Assembly (NCBI RefSeq): GCF_009727055.1
Contig: NC_052350.1
Coordinates: 35,054,607 to 35,118,606 of the forward strand
Direction of reading: 5' to 3'
DNA length: 64,000 nt
Source of the DNA: Benincasa hispida
Lineage: Eukaryota > Streptophyta > Magnoliopsida > Cucurbitales > Cucurbitaceae
In this document: piece after piece, positions 1-11,183 of the stretch
How the letters are laid out: each line of letters begins with the position of its first letter
Position numbering within the stretch: position 1 is the stretch's first letter
Position numbers and translations under genes: made by a program
Notes under the pieces: model-generated
What the model was told of the DNA's origin: nothing
The model's database searches: none
The model's input: the letters and a program-made list of their open reading frames with translations, nothing else

Positions 1-330
1 CACATCTCCACATGAATGGTCAGGATCTACCATCTGTAGTAGTTTACAACACTTGCAAACCTCTACAAAGCGGGCCGTATCCGTAGTGTCACCAGGATCA
101 TGTATCCCACCTTAATCCTTATACTACAGGCTGATTTAGGTTATCACTTAAGGCATGATCCACTTGTATATCACATATACATATTTAAGTTCACATAAGA
201 TAACCAAGGAGCTTTGTTTATTGGATATGAGTAAATGCCAGAATTAAATAACACTTATTTTATTCATTGAACCATGTGTATCTTTACAAAACAACGAGAC
301 TCCGGGAGAATTAGGACACCAATCCCAACA
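1..330 (-). repeat. Copia-type LTR, reverse, 5' part only (truncated by window edge)
   Basis: Read on the minus strand from 330, this begins TGTTGGGATTGGTGTCC and continues as the same LTR family as the copia 5' LTR at about 1999-4043 (shared TTTGTAAA, AATAAAATAA and GTGGAGA..ATG blocks). The LTR tip is at 330 (CCCAACA on the plus strand). The rest of the LTR lies to the left of the window, so its partner end and target duplication cannot be checked. Confidence 0.75.
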
Positions 331-788
331 GTAAGGAAAATAGGTCTCGTTTATAGAGAAGAGAAATCAAGTACACCTTGGAAATAAGTAGGTCTCATTC
401 ATGGGTAGGTCATGAGTAGGAAAATAGGTAGTAAGTACACCTTGGAAACACCACCTAGTGAAATAAAGTGAATAGTATACCATTGAGATTGGGAATCAAA
501 CACATCAATTCACTACTGTCAATCACATCAACAAGGTACTTGCAAACCACTACTTGCAATCAAACTAGAGTAAACCAAATAAGTTAGGAACCAAACAAGA
601 GTTATGACATAGTTGCAATGAGATTGGAAAAAAAAAAAAGAAGGAAGCCAACAAACAATCAACTATCCTAATATTATGCTTAGACAGTAAGAACCAGTCT
701 TAGAACAACGAAATTCTTTCTTAAGTTTGTTCAGAATTTTGGATAATATGATGTATCATGGTAAATCAGATACATTGATCATTAGAGT
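331..788. other. Non-coding host sequence, no gene seen
   Basis: AT-rich sequence between the reverse LTR and the short tandem repeats. It holds a loose duplication of GTACACCTTGGAAA around 370-450. No reading frame with family resemblance was found on either strand. Confidence 0.5.
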
Positions 789-1290
789 CAATGAAAAAAG
801 AGTCATTGAAATAGTAGCAAAATAATCAAAGACCGATAATCAAAGACCAATAATAGAAGCGGTGTAAAAGAAGTCATTGAAATAGTAGTAAAATAATCAA
901 AGACCGATTATCAAAGACCAATAATCAATGACCAAGAACAGTAGCAATGCAAAAAGAGTTATTGAAATAGGGCAAAATAATCAAAAACCAATAACCATAT
1001 ACCAAAAACAGTAGCAATGCAAAAAGAGTCATCAAAATAGGGGCAAAATAATCAAAGAACAATAATTAAAGACCAATAATCAAATACCAAGAACAGTAGC
1101 AATGCAAAAAGAGTCATCGAAATAAGGGCAAAATAATCAAAGACCAATAATCATATATCAAGAACAAAACACTGAAATCAAGCATAGAGACCATAATCAG
1201 GCAAAAATAGTCATTGAACAGAACAGATATATTGATCTCAGAGACTGATAATCAAAGACCAAGAATATAATATTGAAATCAAGCATAGAG
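789..1290. repeat. Degenerate tandem repeat, about 5 units of 66-86 bp
   Basis: Units start with AAAAAGAGTCATTGAAATAG, followed by GCAAAATAATCAAAGACC, one to three copies of AATAATCAAAGACC and then CAAGAACAGTAGCAATGC. Copies begin near 789, 864, 950, 1020 and 1105 and then decay to about 1290. The phrase AAATAGGGGCAAAATAATC recurs across the nest at about 41645, which suggests that one host locus was split by the insertions. Confidence 0.7.
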
Positions 1291-1867
1291 AAAAATAAGC
1301 TTACATTTTGTTAAAAAAAAAAAAAAGAAGGAAAAAAAATATACAGTGGCTCATCATTGGCTGGTGAAGAGAAAGAAGACTCCATTGGATCTGGTAACCC
1401 TACCAAGATCTGAACACCATCCTCTATTCCCTACCATGCTCCAAACGAGGATCTCCATCCTCTACCAAGCAAGATCTTAGCTCCAACATGGTTGTACGAT
1501 TCAGACTCAGATAGACAAGAGAGACAACACAAAAGATTGGTGAACCGAAAGAAGCGACAAGGGGAAACCCTCGTTTGGAGAAAAGAGAGCAAAGAGAACT
1601 AAAAGAAGTGGCGTTCAGAACGAAAAGATGAAAGAGGACGGATTACGGATCTAGAGAAAAATACACATCTAGACTACCAAACGTACCGTAGTCTAGATCT
1701 ACAAATGATTTCTTCAAATCCGACCAAAGAGAACCACAATGGCAGTCGATTGGCAGGAATGGAGAAGAGGAAGCTCCAAAACCCACTAGGAACGACGCCA
1801 ATTGGGAACAATGGTGAAACCCTAAGGAGAAGAGATGGAAGGAAACAGAGCAAAATAATCGAGCGCT
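1291..1867. other. Host flank left of nest 1, no gene seen
   Basis: It contains an A-rich tract at 1313-1340 and a moderately GC-rich stretch at 1345-1800, without a convincing reading frame. The last 16 bases before the target site (AAAATAATCGAGCGCT, 1852-1867) are repeated exactly at 41974-41989 on the other side of the nest. Confidence 0.5.
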
Positions 1868-1998
1868 AATAGTGTTGGGTTGTATGTCCTAAAACTCGTA
1901 GTTTTGTAAACAGTAAACATATATGAAATTTATTCAGACAGGTCTTGTTGATTGTTTAATAACTCTAAATCCAATAAACCACGAATGCTTGCCTATTG

Positions 1999-4043
1999 TC
2001 TTTAGAATTGGTGTCCTAATTCTCTCGATGGTCTCGTAGTTTGTAAACATTTTGTACACATTATTATTAATAAAATAAATGTTATTTTATATGCATTTAC
2101 TCAAATCTAATAAACTAAGATCCGTGGTTATTTCATGTAACTTAAGCATGTATGTGAGACATATATGTGGATCATGTCTTAAGTAATAACTTAAATGGTC
2201 TATAGTATATGGATAAAGAAGGGATACCTTATCCTGGTGGCAATACGGATACGACCCGCTTAGTCGATGTTACAAGTGTTGTAAAGTGCTACAAATGGTT
2301 TGATCCTAACCATTCATGTGGAGACATATGAGCGGGGATATCTTATACAAAGAGTTTGTATAAGACCGAACCACGAGATGATTAGTCTCTTTATATAACG
2401 CCATTAATAATTGAGACTTACATTTCACTAAAATGACCATAGGTGATATGACCTTAATCCAGAGTGAGTTGGGAACTCCTGCCTGAGGGCGGTCCTTTGA
2501 TTTGTATAGGTGAGATGGCCAGATTGCCAACTCAACAAGCCTACCATTTTGGAGATTTGTCTGATTGGGGAGCTGGGAGCTCAGCTACACAAGACGAAAT
2601 TCTCCTTCCCTGAAGTAGGAGTAAGTAGATAAGTTGTTCTCTTAAGGGTTGATTTCAGGTATAGTGCCCACACCTTCTCTTTGGAAGAGAAGACTTAGTC
2701 ATAGTAGGACTATGACTTATTGTTCATTAGATGAATCAGTTTGTATTTAAGGAGTTAGATGTAACTATAGGGGCAAATTGGTAAATTGGTCCAGCTGTAC
2801 TTACGAGCAATTTATGAAGGGTCATCGCACTATTGATTGGTCATATGAACACAGAAATATATCTGTAGTGCGAAGAGTGCAGCCGTCAGTCTTCAGTGGA
2901 GTGACCAACAGTTAACGGATGGTGGATCTCACGATTAAAGAGTTTAATCAGTTATTCTTGTATCGTTGGAGCTTCACACTACAGGTCCATAAGGCCCCTT
3001 GGTAGCTCAATGGAATCAAGTTGAGAATCAGTTTTTGGGTTAGTTTAAGTGTTCAAATTAACAAGAGGGAGTTTTAATTTTTATATGATATATTAAATTG
3101 GTTCAATTACAATTGATATAATTGATTTGATGTATTAGGTACATTAATTAGAGGAATTGATATAAATTATGATTTACATTAAATAAAGGAAAAAGAACTA
3201 TGATTTAAATATTACATATGATGTGATATTAAACTATAGGTTATAAATATAATATGATAAGTTAGTTATTATATTTATTTATAATAAAAATAATTATGAG
3301 ATAATTGTTTAGTTGGTTTTTTCTTTTCTCCATTAACCGTGAAAGTGGGAGGTTATTTTCAGTTTTACTAACTGAAGAATAAAATGAAAAAAGTTTTCAT
3401 TTTATGAACGATCGCTTCATTATTGATTTACTAATCGATCGCTCACGAGAAACTATATGATAGCCCTCATGAGAGACTAAACGATCGAGCGAGAGATTAC
3501 TAGACGATTGCTCACGAGAGCAAGAGATTGCTAGACGATTTGCTAGACGATTGCTCACGAGAGCGAGAGATACTAAATGATCATGTACCCACTGTCTATA
3601 TGATAGACAAAACCTTTCTCCCACTTACTTGGTCTTGTAGTTCGATCGTATACTTCCTCCTTCCCTCTACAAAATTCACACAGAGCCCACACCTCCTGGA
3701 TTCTCACTTTGAGAATACCAAGAGTACCGAGTGGTAGTGTCAAGGGTTGCTGTTCGAGGATCAAACTGTTCGTGATTGTGACAACAGCGAGAGGTTGCTA
3801 GACGATTGTTCACGAAAGCGAGATATTGTCGGTCGATTGCTTACGAGAGCGAGAGATTTTCAGAAGAAGAGTTCTTCAAAGGCATGTCTCTCAATTCCTT
3901 TTGTTTTAGTAAGAAAGCATGCTGTAATTTTCTATACAATGCATAACTATTCTTGTATGTTTGTGAATGCGTTTATTCTTTCACAATGGGCTTGGAAAGA
4001 TCTTGTTTTCACTCACTGGTTCTCTTGAATAAGAGATCCTTCA
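1999..4043 (+). repeat. Copia 5' LTR (family I)
   Basis: It runs from the eroded start at 1999 to GATCCTTCA at 4043, just before a primer binding site. The 3' LTR ends with the same GAATAAGAGATCCTTCA at 26604. Reading frames in it (for example 3747-4028) recur in the 3' LTR with indels and are not genes. The LTR is about 2.05 kb. Confidence 0.85.
3405..3857. repeat. Array of CGATCG / ACGATTGCTCACGAGAGCGAGAGA motifs in the copia LTR
   Basis: The 24-base motif ACGATTGCTCACGAGAGCGA + GAGA, or parts of it, recurs irregularly at 3405-3575 and again at 3797-3857, mixed with CGATCG palindromes. The 3' LTR (24065-24230, 26355-26420) has the same array with a different copy count, so copies expand and contract within LTRs. 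More CGATCG-type words occur in the leader at 4440-4765. Confidence 0.7.
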
Positions 4044-4045
4044 AT

Positions 4046-4058
4046 TGGTAATAGAGCC
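4046..4058 (+). other. Primer binding site, tRNA-Met type (copia)
   Basis: TGGTAATAGAGCC lies two bases after the 5' LTR end. The plant initiator tRNA-Met complement usual in these elements is TGGTATCAGAGCC, so two positions differ. It fixes the LTR/leader boundary and the element's plus orientation. Confidence 0.8.
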
Positions 4059-4975
4059 AAGTTGTTCCGATATTCCAAATCCATTGGTGTATTGAATTGC
4101 ATTTACATTCTTGGTGGCTTTTAAACATATCTACATTATGTTTAAGTGTTAAATGTATTTGTGGATGTGGATTAATGGAGTTTCTGGTATGATTGCCTCT
4201 AGTTATTTCTTTCTTTTACATTTCAAAGTTAATTGTAAAGGCCTCTGTGTTTTTGGACATATTAACTTGCTATCAAGTCTGTAATTCAAAGAGTTTGAGT
4301 TTGTATGAGTCGCTTGTGATGAAGCTTCAAGGCATGGAGATGCAGTTTATTCGAGCAAGAAGAAGACCAAAAGATGGTTAGATTGTGTAACCCAGGCTAA
4401 AGGAACGAGTAAAGTGTTTACTCAATCGGTTTATGTTGTCTACTCGATCGTGTAAACGATGGGGGTAAACGATCATTGAGTATGGGATACTCGTTGCATG
4501 GTATGCACGCGCACTAAACGATCGTGTACGCCAACATGCTTCATTGCATATCCACTGGCTACACGACCACTCGATAAGTGTTACTCAGTGCTTTCTCTTC
4601 GATCTTCTAGATGATCATGCTTCATCGCATAGCTGTCGTCTATTTGATCGTTTAGCCTGGCGATTGTACGATCGAACGGCCTTCATGGTTCATTGTATAG
4701 TCAAAGGTACTCGATTGTTGCTACACGATCGTGGTTACTTGACCAACTTTACTAGACGATCACAAGGAAAAGCTACAAGATCAGGGATCGAGGCTTTGCC
4801 CGGGTGGTTCAAGACCTGGTTCGCCTATATGAACCAGTTTACTCGATGGTTTGTGTTATAGATAGTTTTCCTTTCCCTTTTTTTTAGGCTAATCATCCTA
4901 GTCCATTAATTTTGGTGAATGTACATGAGATGTATGTTTAAATTATATGTCATATAGTTTTAAATCCCACCATAG
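4059..4975 (+). other. Copia leader, first part
   Basis: Untranslated leader between the primer binding site and the first interrupting LTR. It carries CGATCG-rich repeats (4440-4765) and ends CCACCATAG before the target duplication GTTAT. The frame at 4544-4861 (105 codons) runs through these repeats and resembles no protein I know. Confidence 0.6.
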
Positions 4976-4980
4976 GTTAT

Positions 4981-6994
4981 TGGTGACAAAAATTAGTGAA
5001 CGTAATATGCGATGCATGTCTTAAGCTATGCATTAATTCTCATGCATAGGTGGTCATGCGTTGGAGTGAAACTATGCGTTTATGAATGTATGCGATGACC
5101 ATGCGTTCCCATCACAAGTTTTCTTGTGCTCACGCCAAGTATAACACGAACGCAAGTTTCTCGGGTGATTCGAGGTCGAACTCATGTATGAATAAAAGAA
5201 TGTTGTAGGGGTTTTAAGCTACAAACTACTCCTACTCCTAACTAACAGACAAAGCATTGGAAATATGAATGAGAGGTAGAGACACGACAACATTTGACAC
5301 GTAGTAAATGCATGGAAAAATAGATAAAATGTGAAGATATCTTCATGAAAACTCTAGGCTTGACCGCAAGGGCAACCTTAGCCAATGCAAGCTTATGCGA
5401 TCATGCTACACACACTTGTGCCTAACTTTAGGACGTATGCGATGTATATACAAAGTGTCGAGAGGCCTCATTCCTAAGTCTCTATTCCTACTCATGTGCT
5501 CCCTCACATAAACAAGATGACTTCATACCACCGTATCCTATTTCTTTGACACATGCAATATCCTTTCCGTAGGCTGCATACGCTGTGTAATAGCAAACGG
5601 AGCTTATTCCTAAGTTCCCCATTCTTGCTTATGCGTTCCAATCCGCTCTCTCGAGTCTTAGATTTGGTTTTTAGACTACTCTCTCAAGTATGCCTAAATG
5701 ATGAATGATGCGCTCATAAGACAAGGTAACCGCATAAACTTGACTGACGTAAGATTATTCCTATCTCTAGTGAATACTTGCTTACATTGCTTAATGCGAC
5801 CAACCATTTACCTTCCTGAGCAGTTAGTTGTTGCTGACTCTACTCATAGACAAGCGTTGCGTCTGCCTATAGACAGACATTGCTACAGCTTCACACTAAG
5901 CAAATAAGGTTTTCTCACAATACTCACACAACGCACACCTCCTAGTGATTTGCTACATGCTTCATATTCCTATGCCGCATGATTAAGTGTGCGATACTCT
6001 AGCAATCTCACTAAGTGATGCAATGAAAGTAAAGATGCTAAGTAAATGAAGATGGAGATGGAATCGAAGGAAACGTAGAAATGCATTGATCACAAAATGT
6101 ATTAATTTCTGAAGCCAAAATGTAATACAATACAATATAAGAAAAGAAGAGAAAATGAAAGGACCAGCTGGAAGCAATGTCTTGCTTCCAGCAGATGTGT
6201 GTCAAGGCTGTCGGTGGTGCCATGGAAGGGCGGTGGAGCTGACTCTCTCGAGATCTAACTCCGACGAAGGCTCCAGTCATCACTCGGAATGGATGAAGGA
6301 GATGAAGAACTCTCAAGCTTTCTTCTAACGCGTTCGTCTAGATCACAAGGATCCGCCCGAAGGCTGAAACTTGGATGATTTGAAATTCTGCTCATCAACT
6401 TCTATTTATAGAGCTTAATCGCCGACAACATTAATGGACCTGCTCTGATTCTGACATTTGCGGCATGTTAGTCCTTTTCTGAATATCTGCTGCTAACGGC
6501 GTGGTAGGTGAAATGTCAACATCATCTTTTGATTTTTTCGAGATATGCGTTGATGCTTCCATTCCACCAACCTTGTGGTGATCCCACTATTATGGTTCAT
6601 CGTGTAGCCGCAATCTTGCAATGACCGCATTCGCTTGATTATCGCAACTTCTACACGATGACCACAATCGCTTGACGATCGCAACTCCTATGCGATGGAC
6701 GCATGCGGTTGATTACCGTAACACCCATGCGTTGAACGTATGCATTCACGTTTGCAATGGAGAATTTCTCCGCATGCGGTCATCTATGCAATAGCTCGGC
6801 TTCCACGTCTGCATCTGTTTTTTTGCGTTAACTATAAAGATAGACAATTTAATGCATAATAACGCATAATAGTAAGTTAGCCGAGATTCTTAATGCTAAA
6901 CAACGAAAACTCATTTTTTATGAATTCCTAACATAATTGCCGCATATTCTACTTAACAGCCCTCATAATTCTAAATAAAAGGCCTATGTCATCA
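4981..6994 (-). mobile_element. Reverse solo LTR in the copia leader, TSD GTTAT
   Basis: It is flanked by GTTAT at 4976-4980 and 6995-6999. The plus strand begins TGGTGACAAAAATT and ends TATGTCATCA, so on the minus strand it opens TGATGACATAGGCC and closes TCACCA. The body is rich in ATGCGATG/GCGATC words, like the Athila-type LTRs further right, with which it shares long blocks (GACCATGCGTTCC..AAGTTTTCTTG, AGCCCTCATAATTCTAAATA). It is about 2.0 kb with no internal domain. Confidence 0.85.
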
Positions 6995-6999
6995 GTTAT

Positions 7000-8109
7000 G
7001 CATTTTTCGTGCATCATCTCTATATTGTAAGAGTTATGATATAATTGCTTGCATGATTAAATTACTTTAAGAGCATGTTCATGCATCATATAATATAAGA
7101 GTTATATTTATGCATGCATTAAGCATATTCATGCAACATCTTTATATTATAAGTGTTATAGTATAAGGGTGCATGGAAGCATGCATGCTTAGTTCATTAC
7201 TTTTTATATAAGAGTTATATATAGTAATGAATGGACATTACATGAAGCATAACACATCGGTTAAATTTATAAGAGTTATAAATACCTAGTCTAGCTTAGC
7301 AATGTGAATGATTTTGTTTCCTTTTATAAGTGTTACAATGGAAATTAGAACTAAAATCAATAAGAAAGAGTTGCATGCGAACTTAGGTGAACTCATGTTT
7401 TAAAAGGGTTTTAAAATTTTATTGAGATAGACCTAAGTTCATGGTTCTAATAAGATTAGATACCTAAGTTTAATCTTTTGAATTGGTTTAATAGGATTAA
7501 ATTGATTTTGATAAAAAGATTAAATTTGTATTAAATCTATCTATAAGGGACCTTTTGTCTAAGGCGGATTCTAGTTAGGTTGGGGTATTTAAGCTGATGG
7601 AAATAGAACACCCCTACCTGGGAACCTACCTGGAAAGGTGAATTAGATAGATTTACTACAAGCATGCAATAGTTGATCAAAAACTTTGTTAAAGTGTTTA
7701 ATGAATGCTGATCCAAAGTTGTTCAACTTTCCAAAGTAAAAGTTACTTTTGGGAAAAACCTAAAAAGTCATTTAGTTAAAATCATTAGTCATGCTTTTTC
7801 TAAGTAAACTAAACCCTAGGTTATAAAATACTCAGTGGGAGGAAGAGATATATATGATATGTCAATGATTCCACTCACGTTTCTCCCTGAATGTTCACAC
7901 CGTGAGATTCATGCTTGGCCTCGTGGTGCCCTTGGAGCATCCCCCTTTGGATGGATTTTGCATAGTTGGTCAATATCAAGGCGCTGTCTCTTATACACAT
8001 CTAGATGTGTATAAGAGACAGCCTTGGAGCATCCCCCTTCGGATGGTGTTTGTAAGCCAATATCAAGGGTGATGGAGAGAGTATTTATAGTAAGTGGGTG
8101 AAGGATAAG
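7000..8109 (+). other. Copia leader, second part, with duplicated modules
   Basis: Non-coding leader continuing after the solo LTR. From 7015 to 7330 it has repeated TATAAGAGTTATA words. The module GGCCTCGTGGTGCCC..GGATGG..CAATATCAAGG occurs at about 7919-7983, again after an embedded adapter at 8022-8068, and a third time at about 17980-18045. AGTATTTATAGTAAGTGGGTGAAG also occurs on both sides of the 8115-17893 insertion, so the leader carried a tandem duplication before that insertion. Confidence 0.55.
7984..8021. other. Embedded Nextera mate-pair junction adapter (assembly artefact)
   Basis: A perfect 38-bp palindrome: CTGTCTCTTATACACATCT followed directly by its own reverse complement. 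This is the Tn5 mosaic-end pair formed when Nextera mate-pair fragments are circularised. The flanks repeat each other (a CCTTGGAGCATCCCCCTT copy on each side), as expected when two ends of similar sequence are joined. It is not plant sequence. Confidence 0.97.
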
Positions 8110-9372
8110 AGTATTGATGCATGGAAAATGGAGCGTAAATATGCGTGCATCTTATGATATGTGTTGGTCTCCATGCATCGATGATCATGTATTGGACTAA
8201 GAAATATGCAACCTAGGTTTAAGAATATATGTGATGACCATGCGTTCCTTCCATAAGTTTTCTTGCTCTCTTGCCAAGTATAACAAGATCACAAGTTTCT
8301 CGGGGTGATTCAAGGTCGAACTCAGGGACTTGTAACTAAATGTTGCAAAGCAATGCGTTTGAGGCGATAAATAAAAGAATAAGGGAGTTAAAAGACTATG
8401 TGCTATTCCTACTCCTAACTAAACAGATTGTGCAATGGAAGTATGACTATGAGAATTGGTAGAGATGCGACAACTGTTAACGCGAAATAAGATGCATGGA
8501 AAAATAGATAAAATGGTGGAGATAAATTCATCGCATCATTAAGCTTGATCGCAAGGGTAGCCCCAACTAGCACAAGTTATGCGATCATGTTATACACAAA
8601 TATACGCATGCGATGAATATGCCAAAACCGTCGATAGAACTTATTTCTAAGTTTCTATTCTTGCTTACGCGCACATAAGACAAGATGACTGCATACCACC
8701 ATTCCTATATCTAGAGCGCATGCAATGTGTAAATAGTATATAGAACTTATGTCTAATTTTCTACTCTTGCTTATGCGATCTAATCTGACTCTCTCAAGGC
8801 TAGACTCTATCTTTAAACTACTCTCTCGAGTACGTCCAAAGGGTGAATGACGCACATATAAGATAAAATGATCACATAAAGCATGATTGTGTTGAACATA
8901 AGATTATTCCTATCTCTAGGAACACTGCTTACTTTGCTTAGTGAGTTCCACTACTTACCCTTTCGGGCAGTTAGTTGTCGCTAATCAGCTCATAGACAAG
9001 CATTGCGACCGCTCATAGACAAGCGTTGCTGATGCATTATTTTATGCGATGAAATAATGAAAGGAATTGTGGTGATGGAATATGTGTTGTGCAACAAGTT
9101 TTCTCAGTAGGACCCAAGTATAAATCCTATTGACTTTCCTGGTAAACCCAGGGTCGAACTTAGGGACTAAGAAAAACAATATGCGACAATAATTTTTAGA
9201 TTACTTTGCGGTAACCAATAAATCAAAGAGTTGTTGGGTTGTTGTTTACAGTATAAAATGTATGCAGTGGAGTTAAGAAAAGAGTTAATATTACGAAATA
9301 TGCGATGAATATGTGGGGGATGGGTTGAGAAGGGGTTCAGCTAACACTTTCTAGGATTGCATTCATGTTATG

Positions 9373-11013
9373 TGATAACGGGTAGAAATGCACGTTATCA
9401 TAGTGCTAAGTTCTTAAACAATGTTGGATTGCGTTGATGAAATATGTTAAAATGCGTCTATTAAGCATAAATTCTATAATATTGCGGTCGCATGTGTCCA
9501 ACGCATTAGAGCAGTTGATCTTTACATTTTTTTGCAGAATATGCGTTAATGCAATGCAGAGATTGCGATCATAGGAATACATTGGTCGAGCGCAACTTTA
9601 CCGCAAGACTTTGCGTTGATCGTGCTCGCAAACATTCGTCCAAGAAGAATCACCGCAACTTGGTCAGCGCAACATGGTGGGTGCATCCGGGTGATAGGAT
9701 AATTAAGAGCGATGGGATAGAAAGCTGATGACAGTCGGATCCAAATTAAGTTGACAGCCGATAACGGTCACAAAGTACATTCAGCTTTATCGGTAACAAT
9801 CATCCGGCGCGTCAATCAGGAATTAAAGCTATCCCATATGTACAATTGGGAGAGAGAAGTCACCTTTTACCTTTGATGCCCTATAAATACCAAGTGCAAT
9901 CTTCAGAAAAGGGGTTGATCAGTTAACAAATTCATCAGTGCTCTTTCATAGTTTCTTTTCCATTTTATGGCGGAGCAAGATAAGAGTGGTGACACTGGAG
10001 ATTGCCTAAGGAAGCTCGAGAGAGAACCTTGAGGCATAAGAGCAGAGAGTGGGCCGACTCTGGCGAGAGCAAGAATATCTTTAGAGCACGAGTAGAAACA
10101 GTGTAAACATCTGGCAGTAAGAAATTGCTACCAGGCTCTTTACTATTCTTGCATTGTTATTTTGTACTTCATCTCATATCTATTCAATGGAAATTCTATT
10201 TCTACATCTGCTCACTCTCTTAATACGCATGAGTAGCTAAACTAGTTAAATGGGTTAAGAAGAACTAAGCTAACATGACCTAGGAAGTTCATCGCTTGCG
10301 ATTGTCTTATTGTATGCTGTGCAAAATACCCTTTAGAGTTACTCGAGAGAGAATCTAAAGAAAGAACCTAATGTCTCAAGAGAGCTAGGTTAGAATCTGA
10401 ACTCGAAAGAGCAAGATTAGACCTGCATAAACAAAAGATAGGGACTTAGAGATAAGCTTTGTTTGTCAACTTGCATCGCATGCATCCTAGGAATGGGAGT
10501 GATATTATGTGGTCGCATATTTGTGTGAACGTCATGTTGTCATCGCATAAATAGAGATAGAGGTTTATGTGTAAATCCTATAGACTTATCGCATGCGTTC
10601 TAGCCTTCGAAGCCGTAGCATTCATGCCGAGAGGTGGTTTACTATTGTATGCATGTTGCATGATCGCAAAGCATGAACACATTCTAGGGAGTGTTAGCCA
10701 AAACGTTTCTCAACCCGTTCACTGCATATTCATCATATTTCCCATTTACCAACTCTTTTCAAACTCTGCCGCATTCGTTATTTATTTTCATCAACGCAAA
10801 CAATAAACCCAACGATTTATTTATTTAACTGGTTACCGCAAGTTTTCATAAAAATCACCAACGCAACTATTTTCACAAGTCCCTGTGTTCGACCTTGGAC
10901 TTACCAGGAAACTCAGAGGAATTTACACTTGAATTCCCTCGGGAAACTTGAGTGCACAACGCAATCCATCAACGCATATCATCCATAATTCCATTCAATA
11001 AAATAACGCATCA
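9373..11013 (+). repeat. Athila 5' LTR
   Basis: It begins TGATAACGGGTAGAAATGCA and ends AATAACGCATCA. The first 28 bases form an inverted repeat (TGATAACG and CGTTATCA around a 12-base loop). The 3' LTR at 14091-15707 is nearly collinear with few differences. The frame at 10567-10806 recurs in disrupted form in the 3' LTR (about 15240-15530) and is not a gene. Confidence 0.9.
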
Positions 11014-11019
11014 AGTTTT

Positions 11020-11037
11020 TGGCATCGTTGCCGAGGA
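11020..11037 (+). other. Primer binding site, tRNA-Asp type (Athila)
   Basis: TGGCATCGTTGCCGAGGA follows the 5' LTR. The usual site of Athila/Tat elements reads TGGCGCCGTTGCCGGGGA, so there are three differences, all G-to-A or C-to-T. That is the pattern expected of decay of methylated cytosines. Confidence 0.85.
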
Positions 11038-11183
11038 TTTCGACAAAATAGTTGTTAACGGTAATTTTTGTAATTTCTTTGTAGAACTCTCAATCTCTGG
11101 CGAACTACGACCCGGAGATTGAGAGAACAATTCAAAGAAGACTACGAGACTGCCAACAACAACCACAATCCGATAAATAAAAG

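Noticed and set aside
789..1170. Repeat array as a CRISPR-like array
   Set aside because: Units vary in length and sequence, there are no unique spacers of constant size, and the genome is plant nuclear.
1873..4043. Single copia LTR starting at 1873
   Set aside because: The first 126 bp belong to a different LTR family, which resumes at 26605; the copia LTR proper starts at about 1999.
4544..4861. 105-codon frame in the copia leader as a gene
   Set aside because: Made of CGATCG-type repeats in an untranslated leader; no family resemblance.
7984..8021. 38-bp perfect palindrome as a natural hairpin, MITE or regulatory site
   Set aside because: It is exactly the Tn5 mosaic end plus its reverse complement used in mate-pair libraries, and it occurs identically again at 17587.
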